A DNA stretch of 64,000 nt, taken from the NCBI RefSeq assembly GCF_010015445.1, contig NC_053120.1:8958114-9022113 (forward strand), given 5' to 3'. Below are positions 36,372 through 47,345 of the stretch, in pieces (the first letter of the stretch is position 1; each line of letters opens with the position of its first letter). Both the position numbers and the translations under genes were made by a program. The notes under the pieces are model-generated. The model was not told the origin of the DNA, ran no database searches, and worked only from the letters and a program-made list of their open reading frames with translations. Source of the stretch: Perca fluviatilis. Lineage: Eukaryota; Chordata; Actinopteri; Perciformes; Percidae.

Positions 36372-37340
36372 TAGAGTTTAGATCCGACCCGAGCCCGGCC
36401 GTTATTTTCCGCCACCATCCTCGGGCCGGGCCGGGCCGGGCCGGGCCAGACCCTTGATCAAGCATTTGTGTTTTTTTTAATCATTAGGCTACTTTAGCCT
36501 AATTGGGTGGGGAGAAAGCTATGCCATAATCAGAACTATTATCTATTTAGGCCAAAGTAACAAATGTGTCCAAAAAGTTACACAAGTTGGACTACAGTTA
36601 CAAAATGCAACATGTGTCATGCGCGGAGTCTCCTCCTCTCGCACACATCACACCGGGGCTGCAGGCTGTATTGTGGAGCTTAAGTGCAACATGGAGCTTG
36701 AGGATGTAAAGAAAAAAAGAAAAACGGGAGAATTACCTTTGAGCAAGTTTGGAGGAAAGTCGGAGGTATGGAGCCATTTTAAACAAGTCGTGGGCAGTGA
36801 CAACATATGTGTCGGCTTTGTTGAGTGCATTAAGTGCGGTACGCTGTTCGCCTATGACAGCTGATAAAACGGAGAAGTGGATGATGAAGAGACACATGAA
36901 GCAGGCTCCCCGTGGCAGAAAAGATGATAGTGAGCCTTGAACGTCCTCTTTTGTTAGTTCTCCAAGCATAGGCTCCCCCTGAGGGCGAGTCAAGCGGGCA
37001 AGCCCTCACAGAGAAATACGTTGAGTTTTTTACGTTTCTTCATTCAGATCCATTTGCGATCCGTTCCATTCTGAATAAACAAACAACGCAGTTTACATGC
37101 TTCGCTCCTGTTGCATTATTCATTAAGATCATTTTAAACAGATTTCTGCAGTTCAAACAACTCTGAATTGTAGTTGAGAACGTCAGTTATAACGGCCCAC
37201 GGATTAAAAAAAGTGTTGGGTTGAAATCGGGCTCGGGCTCATAATTCCAGTTAATGTGTCGGGCCGGGCCGGGCTCGGACACAACGTGCACGGGCTCGGG
37301 CAGGGTCGGGCTTGATTTTTTGGGCCCGAACGAAGCTCTA
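36372..37340 (+). mobile_element. Non-autonomous hAT transposon with BED-finger remnant, copy 2
   Basis: A perfect 8-bp target duplication, GCGCAAGC, flanks it at 36364-36371 and 37341-37348. The ends are TAGAGTTTAGATCC and the complement of TAGAGCTTCGTTCG. It is nearly the same as 12999-13959 in inverted orientation, including the GC-rich subterminal CGGGCCGGGC and GGCTCGGGCTC words. The body has no catalytic transposase part. The low divergence and perfect duplication suggest that this copy is the younger. Confidence 0.93.
36619..36864 (+). pseudogene. Truncated hAT transposase N-terminus (BED remnant), copy 2
   Basis: The frame has 81 codons; the probable authentic start is Met at 36691 (MELEDVKKKRKTG). 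KFGGKSEVWSHFKQVVG and CIKCGTLFAYDS match the BED finger up to just past the CxxC, and then TGA ends it. The remaining part (KRHMKQAPRG) lies in another frame at about 36860-36940. The frame break just after DS is shared in sequence with copy 1, so the amplified source was already non-coding before copying. Not functional. Confidence 0.8.
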
Positions 37341-37348
37341 GCGCAAGC

Positions 37349-37635
37349 GCGCTGCCTTTTTATTACCACGAGTTTAGAGACACGTCTCTGCTGATTGGGT
37401 ATCACCTGTGACACAGCCAATAAACGAGAGAAAACATAAATCAAAGCCCGTTGCACACCGTTGCACACCGTTTAGAGGAAACATGTCGTTCAACAAGGAA
37501 ACTGTAGCAAAAAGGTGCACACCGTTTTGCGATTGAACGTGCCCCCAGAAGTGTGTACTGTAAGTGTGCAACGCTATGTGAGAGGGTAAATGTGCATTTT
37601 AACCGAGCAATGTGTCACATCTATATTTTATTATT
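37349..37635. other. Short unclassified spacer
   Basis: No gene is recognised. GTTGCACACC is repeated in tandem at about 37450-37470, a minor duplication. Confidence 0.5.
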
Positions 37636-37644
37636 GCTTTGACG

Positions 37645-38098
37645 GGGTCAGCCCTATGTTCCCACAGCTCAATGGTCCCACAGCCCTGTGTTCCCACATT
37701 TCTAAGAATTTTATTTTCCACTGAAAATTAGGCCCTATGTTCCCACAGGCCTATGTTACCACATTTCTAAGATTTTTCTTAAAATTAGGCCCTATGTTCC
37801 CACAGCCCTATGTTCCCACATTTCTAAGATTTTTCTTAAAATTAGGCCCTATGTTCCCACAGCCCTATGTTCCCACATTTCTAGGACATTTTCAAAATTA
37901 GGTCTTGTGTTTCTACATTTCCCTTCAATTTAAGCCTTAATCTTCCACAACATTTTTTAGAGTTAGGGGTTAGGGTTAGGGGGATAAAATCTGATACAAA
38001 TTTATGTAAAAGGAAATGTGGGAATATAGGGCCTAATTTTGGAAAAAAATTCTTAGAGATGTGGGAACATAGGGCTGTGGGAAAATAGGCACGCTCCC
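37645..38098. mobile_element. Foldback element with tandem CCTATGTTCCCACA units and 9-bp target duplication
   Basis: The 9-bp direct repeat GCTTTGACG at 37636-37644 and 38099-38107 brackets it exactly. The left part contains about three to four units of roughly 60 bp built on GCCCTATGTTCCCACA and ATTTCTAAGAWTTT. The right part holds the inverted counterpart (GGGAACATAGGGCTGTGGG), so the whole can fold back. The middle has GGGGTTAGGGTTAGGGGGA. The ends GGGTCAGCC and the complement GGGAGCGTGCC share GGG. A 9-bp duplication suggests a Mutator-like superfamily, but no transposase is present, so this is inference. Confidence 0.85.
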
Positions 38099-38107
38099 GC
38101 TTTGACG

Positions 38108-38600
38108 ACTTCGACACACATCATCCGACTTCATCAGGCAATTTTCGATAAAATGCACATCAAGGGCTCCCTGATGAGATATGGGCACATGTCAGGAGAA
38201 AATCTCTAACAGCAGTGACTTATCCAGACAGGATCTGTCAGGGCCTCCTGAAAAGATATGACAAGGGAAAATGGAACGCCGAACCACTGTGCATCAAATA
38301 TAATCAAATGAAATCCTGTCGCCTAAAGTGCATATTCTCATCAATCTCATAATGTAGACAATATAATAAAGTCAGTGATAACAAAACTCCCCTGTGGGAT
38401 CTGTCCTGCCCTGTGTGGAGAATACAAAAGACATGCTCAAATAGGACATAGCTGTTGATTTCTAGAAAGACGCATTTTCGGTTTAATGTTTCTGGGAAGT
38501 GACCTTGCCGTGTAATACATTTAATATACTACATTTAATATGTAACAGGACAAGTATGGTCCAGACATCGAACTCATGACACACAGGGTGTGGTTAATTA
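38108..38600. other. Unclassified non-coding spacer
   Basis: No gene or repeat family is recognised. Confidence 0.55.
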
Positions 38601-39087
38601 TAGAACCGGGAATCGTCAATGATTTTCCAAATCGATTCGATTCCGATTCACAAGGTCATGCATCATTTTTATTACCGATTTTATTTTATTTTTGATTCAA
38701 TATCAATTAGGTTATGAACATTTCAGTTACAATCCCAATGTAGCTTGGATATGAAAGAGATTCTACAATTGTACACGGTTCCCTCTAACATGCTGCATTC
38801 TTTAAAGTATTGATGTTTAAATCAAGAACTGACCCCAGAGCAGTTACATTAATCTACTTTACATGTAACATGAAGTGCAGTTCTACAGACTCTACAGCCA
38901 GTGAGTATTGAGTGACATTCATTCATTCAGATTGATTCAGCATTACTTAGTTGGTACCAATGGATTCTTTAGGTTTTCTAGCTTCATATTATACAGACAA
39001 AGATCGATTCTTTGGATTTTATGATTCGATTTTGGATCATTCAAATGAAAGTCGTCTTAAATCGGAAAATCGATTTTTAAAGCCCTG
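38601..39087. mobile_element. hAT-type miniature transposon with ATCGATT words
   Basis: Flanks GTTAATTA (38593-38600) and GTTAATGA (39088-39095) match at 7 of 8 positions, a hAT-size duplication. The left end is TAGAACCGGGAATCG, and the right-end complement is CAGGGCTTTAAAAATCG. Both ends are followed by TCGATTCGATT/ATCGATT-like repeats that look like binding sites. It has no coding capacity. Its design parallels 34290-34713 but its sequence does not. Confidence 0.75.
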
Positions 39088-39095
39088 GTTAATGA

Positions 39096-40869
39096 CTTAA
39101 GAAAGGTGTTATACATACAAACTTGCCTTGACTTGCATTAGAACTCATCCTCAAAATATTAGAAGACTGTGGACTAAACGTATTGCTGTAAAATGTGAGT
39201 TTGTGACCAAGTCGGGCCAAAATCAAGCAAACTTTCCAATTTCACAGCTAAACACTAAAATATATTTCTCAACATTTGAGGCAAGGGAGTGCAGTAACAG
39301 AATGTCCATTCATATTTGATCAGCGCTGCCTACTTTCACAGATGCTTTGATTCATGTTGTACTGTCAATATATAGTAACAGTTTCAGCAAATATAAATCG
39401 CTATTTTCTTATTAAAGTTACAAATGTAGCTCTCACCATTGGACAGTTAAACAGGAATAGTGTGGGTAAGTAAGGGCAGTTTTAACACTGTTGGTATTTA
39501 GTGTTTTTAAGATGTTATGATTTTTCATTTCTTTTGTATTGTGATGTGTGCTGTGTCTTTAAATGCCGGATCGTCTGCCCTCCCTGGGTATTAAAAAGAA
39601 ACCTTGACCTTGCGAAGGGAAATACTTTACTAAGAAACCAGACTGATTCAGACAGAGGTAATGTCTTGCTACTACTAATATTTTTTAAGAAACGAAGAAT
39701 TCTCAGTGATAACATTTTGTATGCCTCCTCGCCCCACAGACCAACAATCTGCATACAAACACAAAAACAGGATTATTGGATGGATTAGCTCTTCTTTAAA
39801 AAACAAATTCCATCACATGATGAATGAAAAAAAATGACATTTAACACATTCAACACATTTTTGATTAATATATCTCCTAATCATATGTTATTAATCTGTA
39901 TTAATATGTATTATTACTCATGCAAGGCAGTGTATATACACATACACACACAGACACACACACACACACACACAGCCTAATGCTACTCACATGCACAGGC
40001 CATCTGGCAATCCTGGCAAATGTCAAAAGTTTTGCTTTGGGCCATGGTTTGCAGAAAATCTCTTGTCAAATTGAGGAATAAGCAAATATTTGTGAAAGAA
40101 TATGAAAGCTGCAGGGCACGGCCATTTCACTGGCTACAACATCATTAAATGTTCAGGTTCAAAGAAACCAATTTATAGTGGCGAGGGAGTAATCAATGAC
40201 TCGCTGATGGCTATTAATGCTTACAACAGGACCACTTTTTCAGCCAGGGATGTATACATAAAGGACTCATATGATCACAAAACAGAGTTGCTGCACCACA
40301 TCTCTAACTTTTTTTCTTTGTAGTGACTTTCATACAAATGTACTTGTGTAAAGTGCTGCCACCTCCAAACTGTTGATGCCACTGTGTACTGCTCCACTTT
40401 ACTGAGGTTCACTGGACCAATTTCCTACATGTACTTAAGTACTGGCCATTTAATTTTCTCATCATGTTTTCAGCTGTTAAAATTGCGTTGTCTAACCTAA
40501 ATTAAAAACCTAGTTTTCCTTTGTTTTGATTGATCAACGCCTTCTCATGAACAGGCTCGTAAGAGATCGAACAAAAAATTACGCACAACAATTTGCATGA
40601 TATCCTACAAAATTAGGGGTCACGTGATGACTGGCCACAAGTGATGCCATAAGTTTAGCGGTCTTTACAGTTAAATTTACCAGACAAAAGGTGACTGAGA
40701 GGAGTATTATTAGCAACCACTGGTCACACACGGTGAAAAGAAAACACCTACTGCATAGTACAAGAATGTTAGGCAGGTCTCAATCTGTGAAAATAATCCC
40801 GTCTTTGAATACCTCAGGAAAAACGCCATCTGACAAGTGTTGTAAGTGTTGTAGGTACAGAGCACCCTA
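39096..40869. other. Unclassified non-coding sequence with a (CA)n tract
   Basis: A (CA)n run, slightly interrupted, lies at about 39943-39975. The 40090-40330 part lacks repeat signatures and is a candidate conserved non-coding stretch (inference). The words near 40370-40450 hint at a decayed repeat but are not assignable. Confidence 0.5.
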
Positions 40870-41359
40870 ACTCCTAATTTCCACCAGTTGTGGACCTGCT
40901 CTGCTGCGGAACGGCTCCGTGCTCTGCCATCCGTCGATACCCACCAGGTCCGGATTTGTCGCGGAACGGCTGCGGCCATGACTGACAGCTGAAGTCACGA
41001 GGACCCACGAGATTTTGCGAATTCACGTAGAATAGAACCACAAAACCAACAACAGTTAGTTTCCATCCAGAGGAGTAGAGGGGAAACAGCTCTGTGCTGT
41101 GTTTTCAAGGTGTAGTGCAGGGAAATATGATCCGCCGTGAGCACGGTGTATTTTATTTTGAAAATGAACCGGATGTTTTATTTTGTTTCTGTGCTCGACT
41201 TCCTGTCCCGCGCAATCTGAATTGCTGCGGAGCTCTCCGGCGTCCGGCAAAAATAGAAGCTCTGCGTATCTGCTCCGGAGGGCTGCGGATCGCCGGAGCT
41301 GGGACACAGTTGGAACGCAGCCGTTCCGCAGTCTGTGGAAATACACACATTGACTTTAA

Positions 41360-43589
41360 AGGGGTGATAGAATGATTATATAGGGTATTTTACACTGTTC
41401 CTTAAGGTCTCCTAATGGGGTATGTAACATTGGTTGGGCTGAAAATTGCCCGAATGATATTTTATTAGGCCCTTAACTACCCTGTGAATATGGCTCTATT
41501 TGGAACAAGAGCTTTTCTTCCAAATATGGTATGCTCATGAATATTCAGAATGAGCTACGCGCTGATTGGTTTGAGCAAACTACATAGAAACACATGGGAG
41601 ACTCTCATATTTCAGACACTGCAAAGTTATACATTGTTTATCGGGCTATTTCGTTATTAAATTCACTTCTGATACTTTTTTAAGCGAGAAATCAACTATA
41701 TAAAGCTCAAATATGGGCCGTTTAACGAAAATTGATGGCTAATTGCAAATTTGGTAAGACTGTGTGTCGGAGTTCAGCCGCCGGTGCTGCCTCTTCGCCC
41801 GGCCTGCCTTCCTTCACAGCCCCCGGCCTGCTATGAGGTACTTGGAGCTCGGTCACGGCTGCAGCCCACAGCAGGGACTACCAACACCGCTGCCCTGACA
41901 GAGATCCAGGGCCTTCAACTCCCCTCTTCCTGCTAGCTAAATGGCCCGTTGTGTGAGAGTGAGAGCGCCCGGCGGGGCTTGTTACACCAGCAATCTGTTA
42001 CCACATGTTACACACATGTCACGCCACTTATACAAAATCTAATTAAAGGTCTTATAAAGCTAACAACGGTGTCCGATTTCAATTTAATGAATATTTGTGA
42101 AAACTAGGTGTTTCGTTAGCTGCGACTGTCCCTTCAATCCTAGCTATGTGTAGCTACAAACCACGGATAGTTAGCTTCCTTTTCGCCTTAATTCGATTAT
42201 ATTTAGAGTTTGAATTTCGTCACGCCACTTACACAACATCTAAATATATGTCTTATAAACCTAACAACGGTGTCCGATTTCAATTTAATGAATATTTGTG
42301 AAAACTAGGTGTTTCGTTAGCTGCGACTGTCCCTTCAATCCTAGCTATGTGTAGCTACAAACCACGGATAGTTAGCTTCCTTTTCGCGTTAATTCGATTA
42401 TATTTAGAGTTTGAATTTCGTCACGCCACTTACACAAAATCTAACTAGCTATATGTCTTATAAAGCTAACAACGGTGTCCGATTTCAAGTTAATGAATAT
42501 TTGTGAAGACTAGGTGTTTCGTTAGCTGTGACTGTCCCTTCAATCCTAGCTACAAATCACGGATAGTTAGCTTCCTTTTCGCCTTAATTTGAGTATATTT
42601 ACAGTTTGAATTTCGTCACGCCACTTATACAACATCTCCCTAAAGGTTTTATAAAGCTAACAACGGTGTCCGATTTCAAGTTGATGAATATTTGTGAATT
42701 CCAGAGGAATTCTAAGAGGAGGCTAGCTAGCTCTCATTGATAGAGCTACAGTACATCCAGCCGCAAGCTCTATCAATGAGACTCGCGGACAAGCGGCGTT
42801 TATTTCCCCAATAGTTTGTTTAAATAACTCAACACATTATAATTACACACATTAAAAGATTAACTGGAACCTGTGGTAACAGATTGCTGGCGTAACAAGC
42901 TCGCTGACCGTGCTCTCACTCACACACACCGGCATTTAGCTAGCAGGAAGAGGGGAGCTGCAAGCCCTGGAGCTCTGTCAGAGCACCAGCGTTTAGTAGT
43001 CCATTATCCAAAAACCGGTGACTTTGCGCGGGTATGGAGGGCTGTGGGCTGCCAGTCGTGACTGAGCTCCAAGTACCTCAGAGCAGGCCGGGGTGTGTGA
43101 AGGAAGGCAGGTCGGGCGGCGAGGCAGCAACACAGGCAGCACCGGCGCTGAATTCCGACACACAGTTGGACAAAATTTGCTATTAGCCATCCATTTTCGT
43201 AAACTGGCCCATATTTGAGCCTTACATAGTTGATTTCTCGCATAAAAAAGTTTCAGAAGTGAATTTTGTAATGGAATAGCAGAGATATGACCTAGATTCT
43301 GAAGACTACCTGATCTCAGGTCAGTTGTGTAGCCTATGTAAATGTTGGGGCGTGACCGTTCTCTTAATACACCCATGGGCTGACAAAGGTTCCGGTTTTT
43401 GGGAGGTTGACGTCAACTTCCAGCTTTGTTGGGATTCGCCCGTTTTCAGCGGCAGTTTCAAAATATGAAATTTTCATAGTAAAGGGGTGTCAGTGGGACT
43501 TTGAGCTTCTATGTATGTCCTATTTACCCACCGAACTGTCGTTATTCAACTATGACAGGGTAAAATCGGTTTTGCATTCTATCACCCCT
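41360..43589. mobile_element. TTAA-target foldback transposon with tandem-repeat core
   Basis: TTAA at 41356-41359 and 43590-43593 flanks perfect 15-bp inverted ends: AGGGGTGATAGAATG, and its complement at 43575-43589. Inside are long imperfect inverted arms: 41640-41960 pairs with about 42900-43290, visible in TCACTTCTGATACTTTTTT / AAAAAAGTTTCAGAAGTGA and CAAATATGGGCC / GGCCCATATTTG. Between the arms sit three 200-bp tandem units. No transposase is present. It inserted into the GC-rich element around it. TTAA targets point to a Kolobok- or piggyBac-like source (inference). Confidence 0.88.
42018..42715 (+). repeat. About 3.5 tandem repeats of roughly 200 bp
   Basis: The word TCACGCCACTTA recurs at about 42019, 42220, 42421 and 42616, giving spacings of 201, 201 and 195 bases. 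Each unit also carries AACAACGGTGTCCGATTTCA, CTAGGTGTTTCGTTAGCTG and GTTAGCTTCCTTTTCGC. The third unit has a short deletion (GCTATGTGTA missing). The last unit is partial and ends near 42700. It forms the core of the foldback element. Confidence 0.95.
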
Positions 43590-43668
43590 TTAATGGAAAC
43601 CTAATGACTCTGACGCCGTTCCGCAGCCGTTCCGCAGCCGTTCCGCAAGCCGGTGGTAATTGGGGGTT

Positions 43669-45916
43669 AGGTGCCGGTCGTTTCAGAGGCTATTGCAATT
43701 GAGTTCAGCTGACAGAAGGTGACTGTGAGCCAGGCACAGAGCACTGTTAGGTGACGGTCCTTTCAGCGGATAGGATTGTAGTTTGGATTTAAACTCCGGT
43801 CCCCTTAGGCAGGTCTCCAGGGACACAAACGTGCGTTTCCTGGGTGAAAGCCTTGTGTTTTTCCCAGGACATAAACTCTCCCCAGAAAGCCTTGTGTTTT
43901 ATGACCCACCCATCCACTCCGACTACCTTCCTACACGGACCAGAGCACCCTTATAGCAGCAGTCAATGTGGTGCATACAGCAACACAATCGTGGAATTAC
44001 AGTGCATTACTTTTCATAGATATATATACAGTATATACGAATGGTTCATGAGAACAGCCTGGATTGATTAATGCTCTCTACTGCACTTTTATTTATTTCA
44101 TTAATTTCAGAGTTTGCTTACTGCGGCACTATCATTGCACTGAAACTGCAAATGAACTATTTTTTTCCCCGTTATCTATTATTAATTTGTGTTTATATTA
44201 TTTTCATATACAGTATATTGCAATGTATTTCTCTTTCTGACATGTTAAATGGTTTGTTCATGCCTTGAAACACTTTGAGTTGGAATCTTGCTATCCAAAT
44301 GAATTTGACTTCTGGTAGAATGTGACAACCATTTTTAGGATCTCTGGTGACACAACGTCTACAGCTCGAAAAGGATAATCATAGTTTTTCATTGTGAGCT
44401 TCAGCGGTTCTTCAATCTGACAACAGAAAACCATGTTACAGTGGAACACTGTTTTGAGTTGTCATGCTTCACAGGGATGCCTGTCAGCAAAAATGAAGGT
44501 ATTGAACGGATGAGTGACAGACATCATACAACCACGAATTATGTTTCAGGCAAAACACCCCAAAAAAACCCATCATAAGATACATTAAACATAACCTGCA
44601 CCAATTGTCTACAACAGCGTACATGACTACATGCAACGCAGAAAGTGTTACTTTTATGAACATGAAAGTATGAAAACCATTGGGTCTCTGTGAATACAAC
44701 TTATTCTTTAATACACTAAGCAGCTATAGAAGTTTCTTGGAAAAAAAAATATTTCATTAATATGCAAAGTATGCAGCAAGGCACGACAACATCTTAATGT
44801 TCTCTATAGGAGGCCTGAGTGTATGAAGTCTCTATTGTTCTTGGTTTCATATGTTTACAAGAATATCTACATACTGTAGACAAACACATGTGGTGAAGAC
44901 AGTATGAAATTATACCATTTACTGTACAGTGGCGGAGGGACACAATAATGAAGAAAAATATTTACAGAATGAAACAATGGATGTGGTTATGCTCCCTGGG
45001 GCCGATAAGAGTAATAGGATATATAAAAAACAGCGCTTTTCATGCTTTAGAATTTACAGTAGTAATTATGTAGCTTTTTACAAATTTGCTTTTTTAAACA
45101 GACACAAAGCTTCTGTGCCTCTGTTAGTCATTCGAAAACTTGCCAACTGTAGCTTGTCATGCTGATAAAACATATTAAAGACTTTTCAGTGCTGGTTTCC
45201 CACCAACAGTGTGGAAATATCAATGAACGTAGCGCTGAGATGTACGGTTTGATGTTGTTAAACAAGCACAGACAGGCAGGACTTATCAGAAGAAAGTAAT
45301 TATTCTCTCTTCATTTTCACTTTTTAAATGTGGAAACCGGAGCGATAAGTTGCCAAACGCTTCCTCCTGAGGGATCCTGCTGAGACGTTATGACGATTTG
45401 CAGCCGAGTGTTGACATGGCTGGAAATTGATTAGGAATTCATACTTTCATACATTCAGCGACTGTGAAAGTCGGAGCTCATCTTACTTGAAGTCTGAAGA
45501 AGTGGAGAAATAGAGAAAAAGAGGCCGAGTAAGAAAGAATATCTCTTCTGCCCTCCCCGGTGTGCGAGACAAATTGATTGTATTATTGCTGGCTGTTGGC
45601 AGTCACTATAATATAATGCTATAAAACAAAATACAGCCAAAGGAGCAGCAGGGAGTTTATGCATCATAGGAAGATAGTTGATGGTTATCATTTTGCGAAG
45701 AAAATATACAATGAGTTACCATTGAGTCCGCGCTAGCACCCCCACTACCACATAAATGACAGCAGAGGTGGCAGTTTTGTAAAAAATCTTAATAATACAG
45801 CGTTGCTTTCTGTAGTTGCCTAATGGAGACAAAAGACAGAAGCGCTCTGGGGACAGAAAAACTTCTATGAGAAAGGGAAGAATGTAAATGGAAGAGGACT
45901 ACAGTTGTACTGAAAG
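43669..45916. other. Unclassified non-coding sequence
   Basis: A short direct repeat, GTTAGGTGCCGGTCGTTTCAG versus GTTAGGTGACGGTCCTTTCAG, lies at about 43667 and 43748. No gene is recognised. 45215-45440 lacks repeat signatures and may be conserved non-coding sequence (inference). Confidence 0.5.
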
Positions 45917-46104
45917 CTATGGAGCCCTGGAAGTGACATGGACAATTCTTTTTTTAAGGCGCACGCACGCTTTATAACTCGCACTCCCTCTTTACTAAAG
46001 CACACGCACGCTATAAATAAGTCGCACGCACGCTTTAATTAAGTCTAAAGTGTGCGTGCGACTTAAAAAAAATAATCGTCCATGTCACTTCCCGGCCTCC
46101 GTAG
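45917..46104. mobile_element. Hairpin miniature transposon with long inverted ends
   Basis: The left end CTATGGAGCCCTGGAAGTGA continues CATGGACAATTCTTTTTTTA. The complement of the right end reads CTACGGAGGCCGGGAAGTGA and continues CATGGACGATTATTTTTTTT. The terminal inverted repeat is about 50 bp and runs into several GCACGCACGC words (45961-46060). No coding capacity is present. A target duplication is not clear; GAAAG and AAAGA lie at the flanks. Confidence 0.85.
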
Positions 46105-47212
46105 AAAGATTTTCGAAAGTGTTAACACGATAACTTCCAATTAGTGGGATTACAACATAGAAATAACCCAATAACATATTAGTGCTTACCATTTAATGAG
46201 TAAAAGATACTTCTTAACTTATTCACTTTTTCCAGAACACATTCATTGCTGTCATCATTGTGGGTTGTTCATTTTTTTCAATTAATTGTTAAACTGTGTG
46301 ACGGTGGAGCTGAATTTGTAATATCCAAAGTGGTATTCCTTTTAAAACATACTGCAGCACTTTATTAAATCACGAAATCACAGCAAATTAAAGAGAGCTA
46401 AACCTGCATTAACTGATTTAAAAATGGATAAATATACATTTTATTTTAGACAATAAGAGCAGTTAATACAAAATAATCTCCTTAAAAACATACCATAGGT
46501 TTTTATGCTAATATGTTAAGACTAAAAACCATTGTTAGCTTTGTTTTTTAGGGGACAACCAGACACAGACTTGTCTGGATACACACTTTTATTAAATGTC
46601 ATCTGGGTAATGAAAACAGCATTCAAGCAAATCAGAAATGTATAAGCAGTTTATAGAAATAAGTTATTCCAGTTGCACAGAGAAAGAAAAATATAGGAGC
46701 ATTTTAGATGGACACAAAGGAAATAGTACAAAATGTGCAGTACCAAACAAAAGGGTATCCAAACATATTTTTCAAAATTAACATGCCTAATTAAATATCT
46801 TTTGTAGATTTGCGGAGACATTAACATTGCATTCCTGAGAGCTTTTCCACTGGAATAATGAAACAGGCTGAAATGTTAGGAGGGGTAATCAGTAACCTGG
46901 CTCTCCTCCCACCACAACCCACTCTGCAGTCATACAGTGACTATATCACACCCTATTAACCAGAATGACCCAGAACCCAGGTGGTGGGGTACTTATTCAT
47001 CTCGCTGCTTCTTATGCAGCGCGGTGTAAACTCGGCAAAAAACTGTTGTTAAAACAATTCCCCGGGACATCATTTACCATAGGCTGGTGAGCGTGAATAA
47101 AGGCCAGCACGTTTAGAATCCATTTCGCTGCTCGGAAGCCACCGCGAAAAAGCGACCGTAGGTCCATGGTAATTGCTACAACAACCTATGAACCTCTTTC
47201 ATTTCCATACAT
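46105..47212. other. Unclassified non-coding sequence
   Basis: No gene or repeat family is recognised. Confidence 0.55.
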
Positions 47213-47340
47213 CCTGGGGCGACCTCTAGCTCACCCAGTAAGAGCGTGCGCCCCATGTAGGCTGAGACCTTTGCAGAGGCCCTGGTTTGAATCTGACCTG
47301 CGGCCCTTTGCTTTGTCGTTCCCCACATCTTTCCTGTCTA
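47213..47340 (+). mobile_element. tRNA-headed SINE fragment
   Basis: The + strand head has an A-box-like TAGCTCACCCAGTAAGAG and a B-box-like GGTTTGAATCTGACC, followed by TGCGGCCCTTTGCTTTGTCG. This matches the element at 20602-20790 through the same GCGGCCCTTTGCT junction. The 3' body is truncated by a G-run at about 47341. Confidence 0.75.
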
Positions 47341-47345
47341 GGGGG

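Larger units (their letters stand above)
40870..43668. mobile_element. GC-rich miniature element split by a 2.2-kb insertion
   Basis: The left end has CCTAACTCCTAATTTCCACC followed by GCTGCGGAACGGCTCCG. The complement of the right end has CACCTAACCCCCAATTACCACC followed by repeated CTTGCGGAACGGCTGCGG. This is a terminal inverted repeat with GCGGAACGG words inside, seen also at about 40961-40975 and 41310-41330. Without the insert at 41360-43589 the element would be about 570 bp. A hAT origin is suggested by the layout, but I could not find its target duplication. Confidence 0.65.

Noticed and set aside
42018..42715. A CRISPR-like or satellite array
   Set aside because: Units are 200 bp with no spacers, and the array is confined within a transposon in a vertebrate genome.
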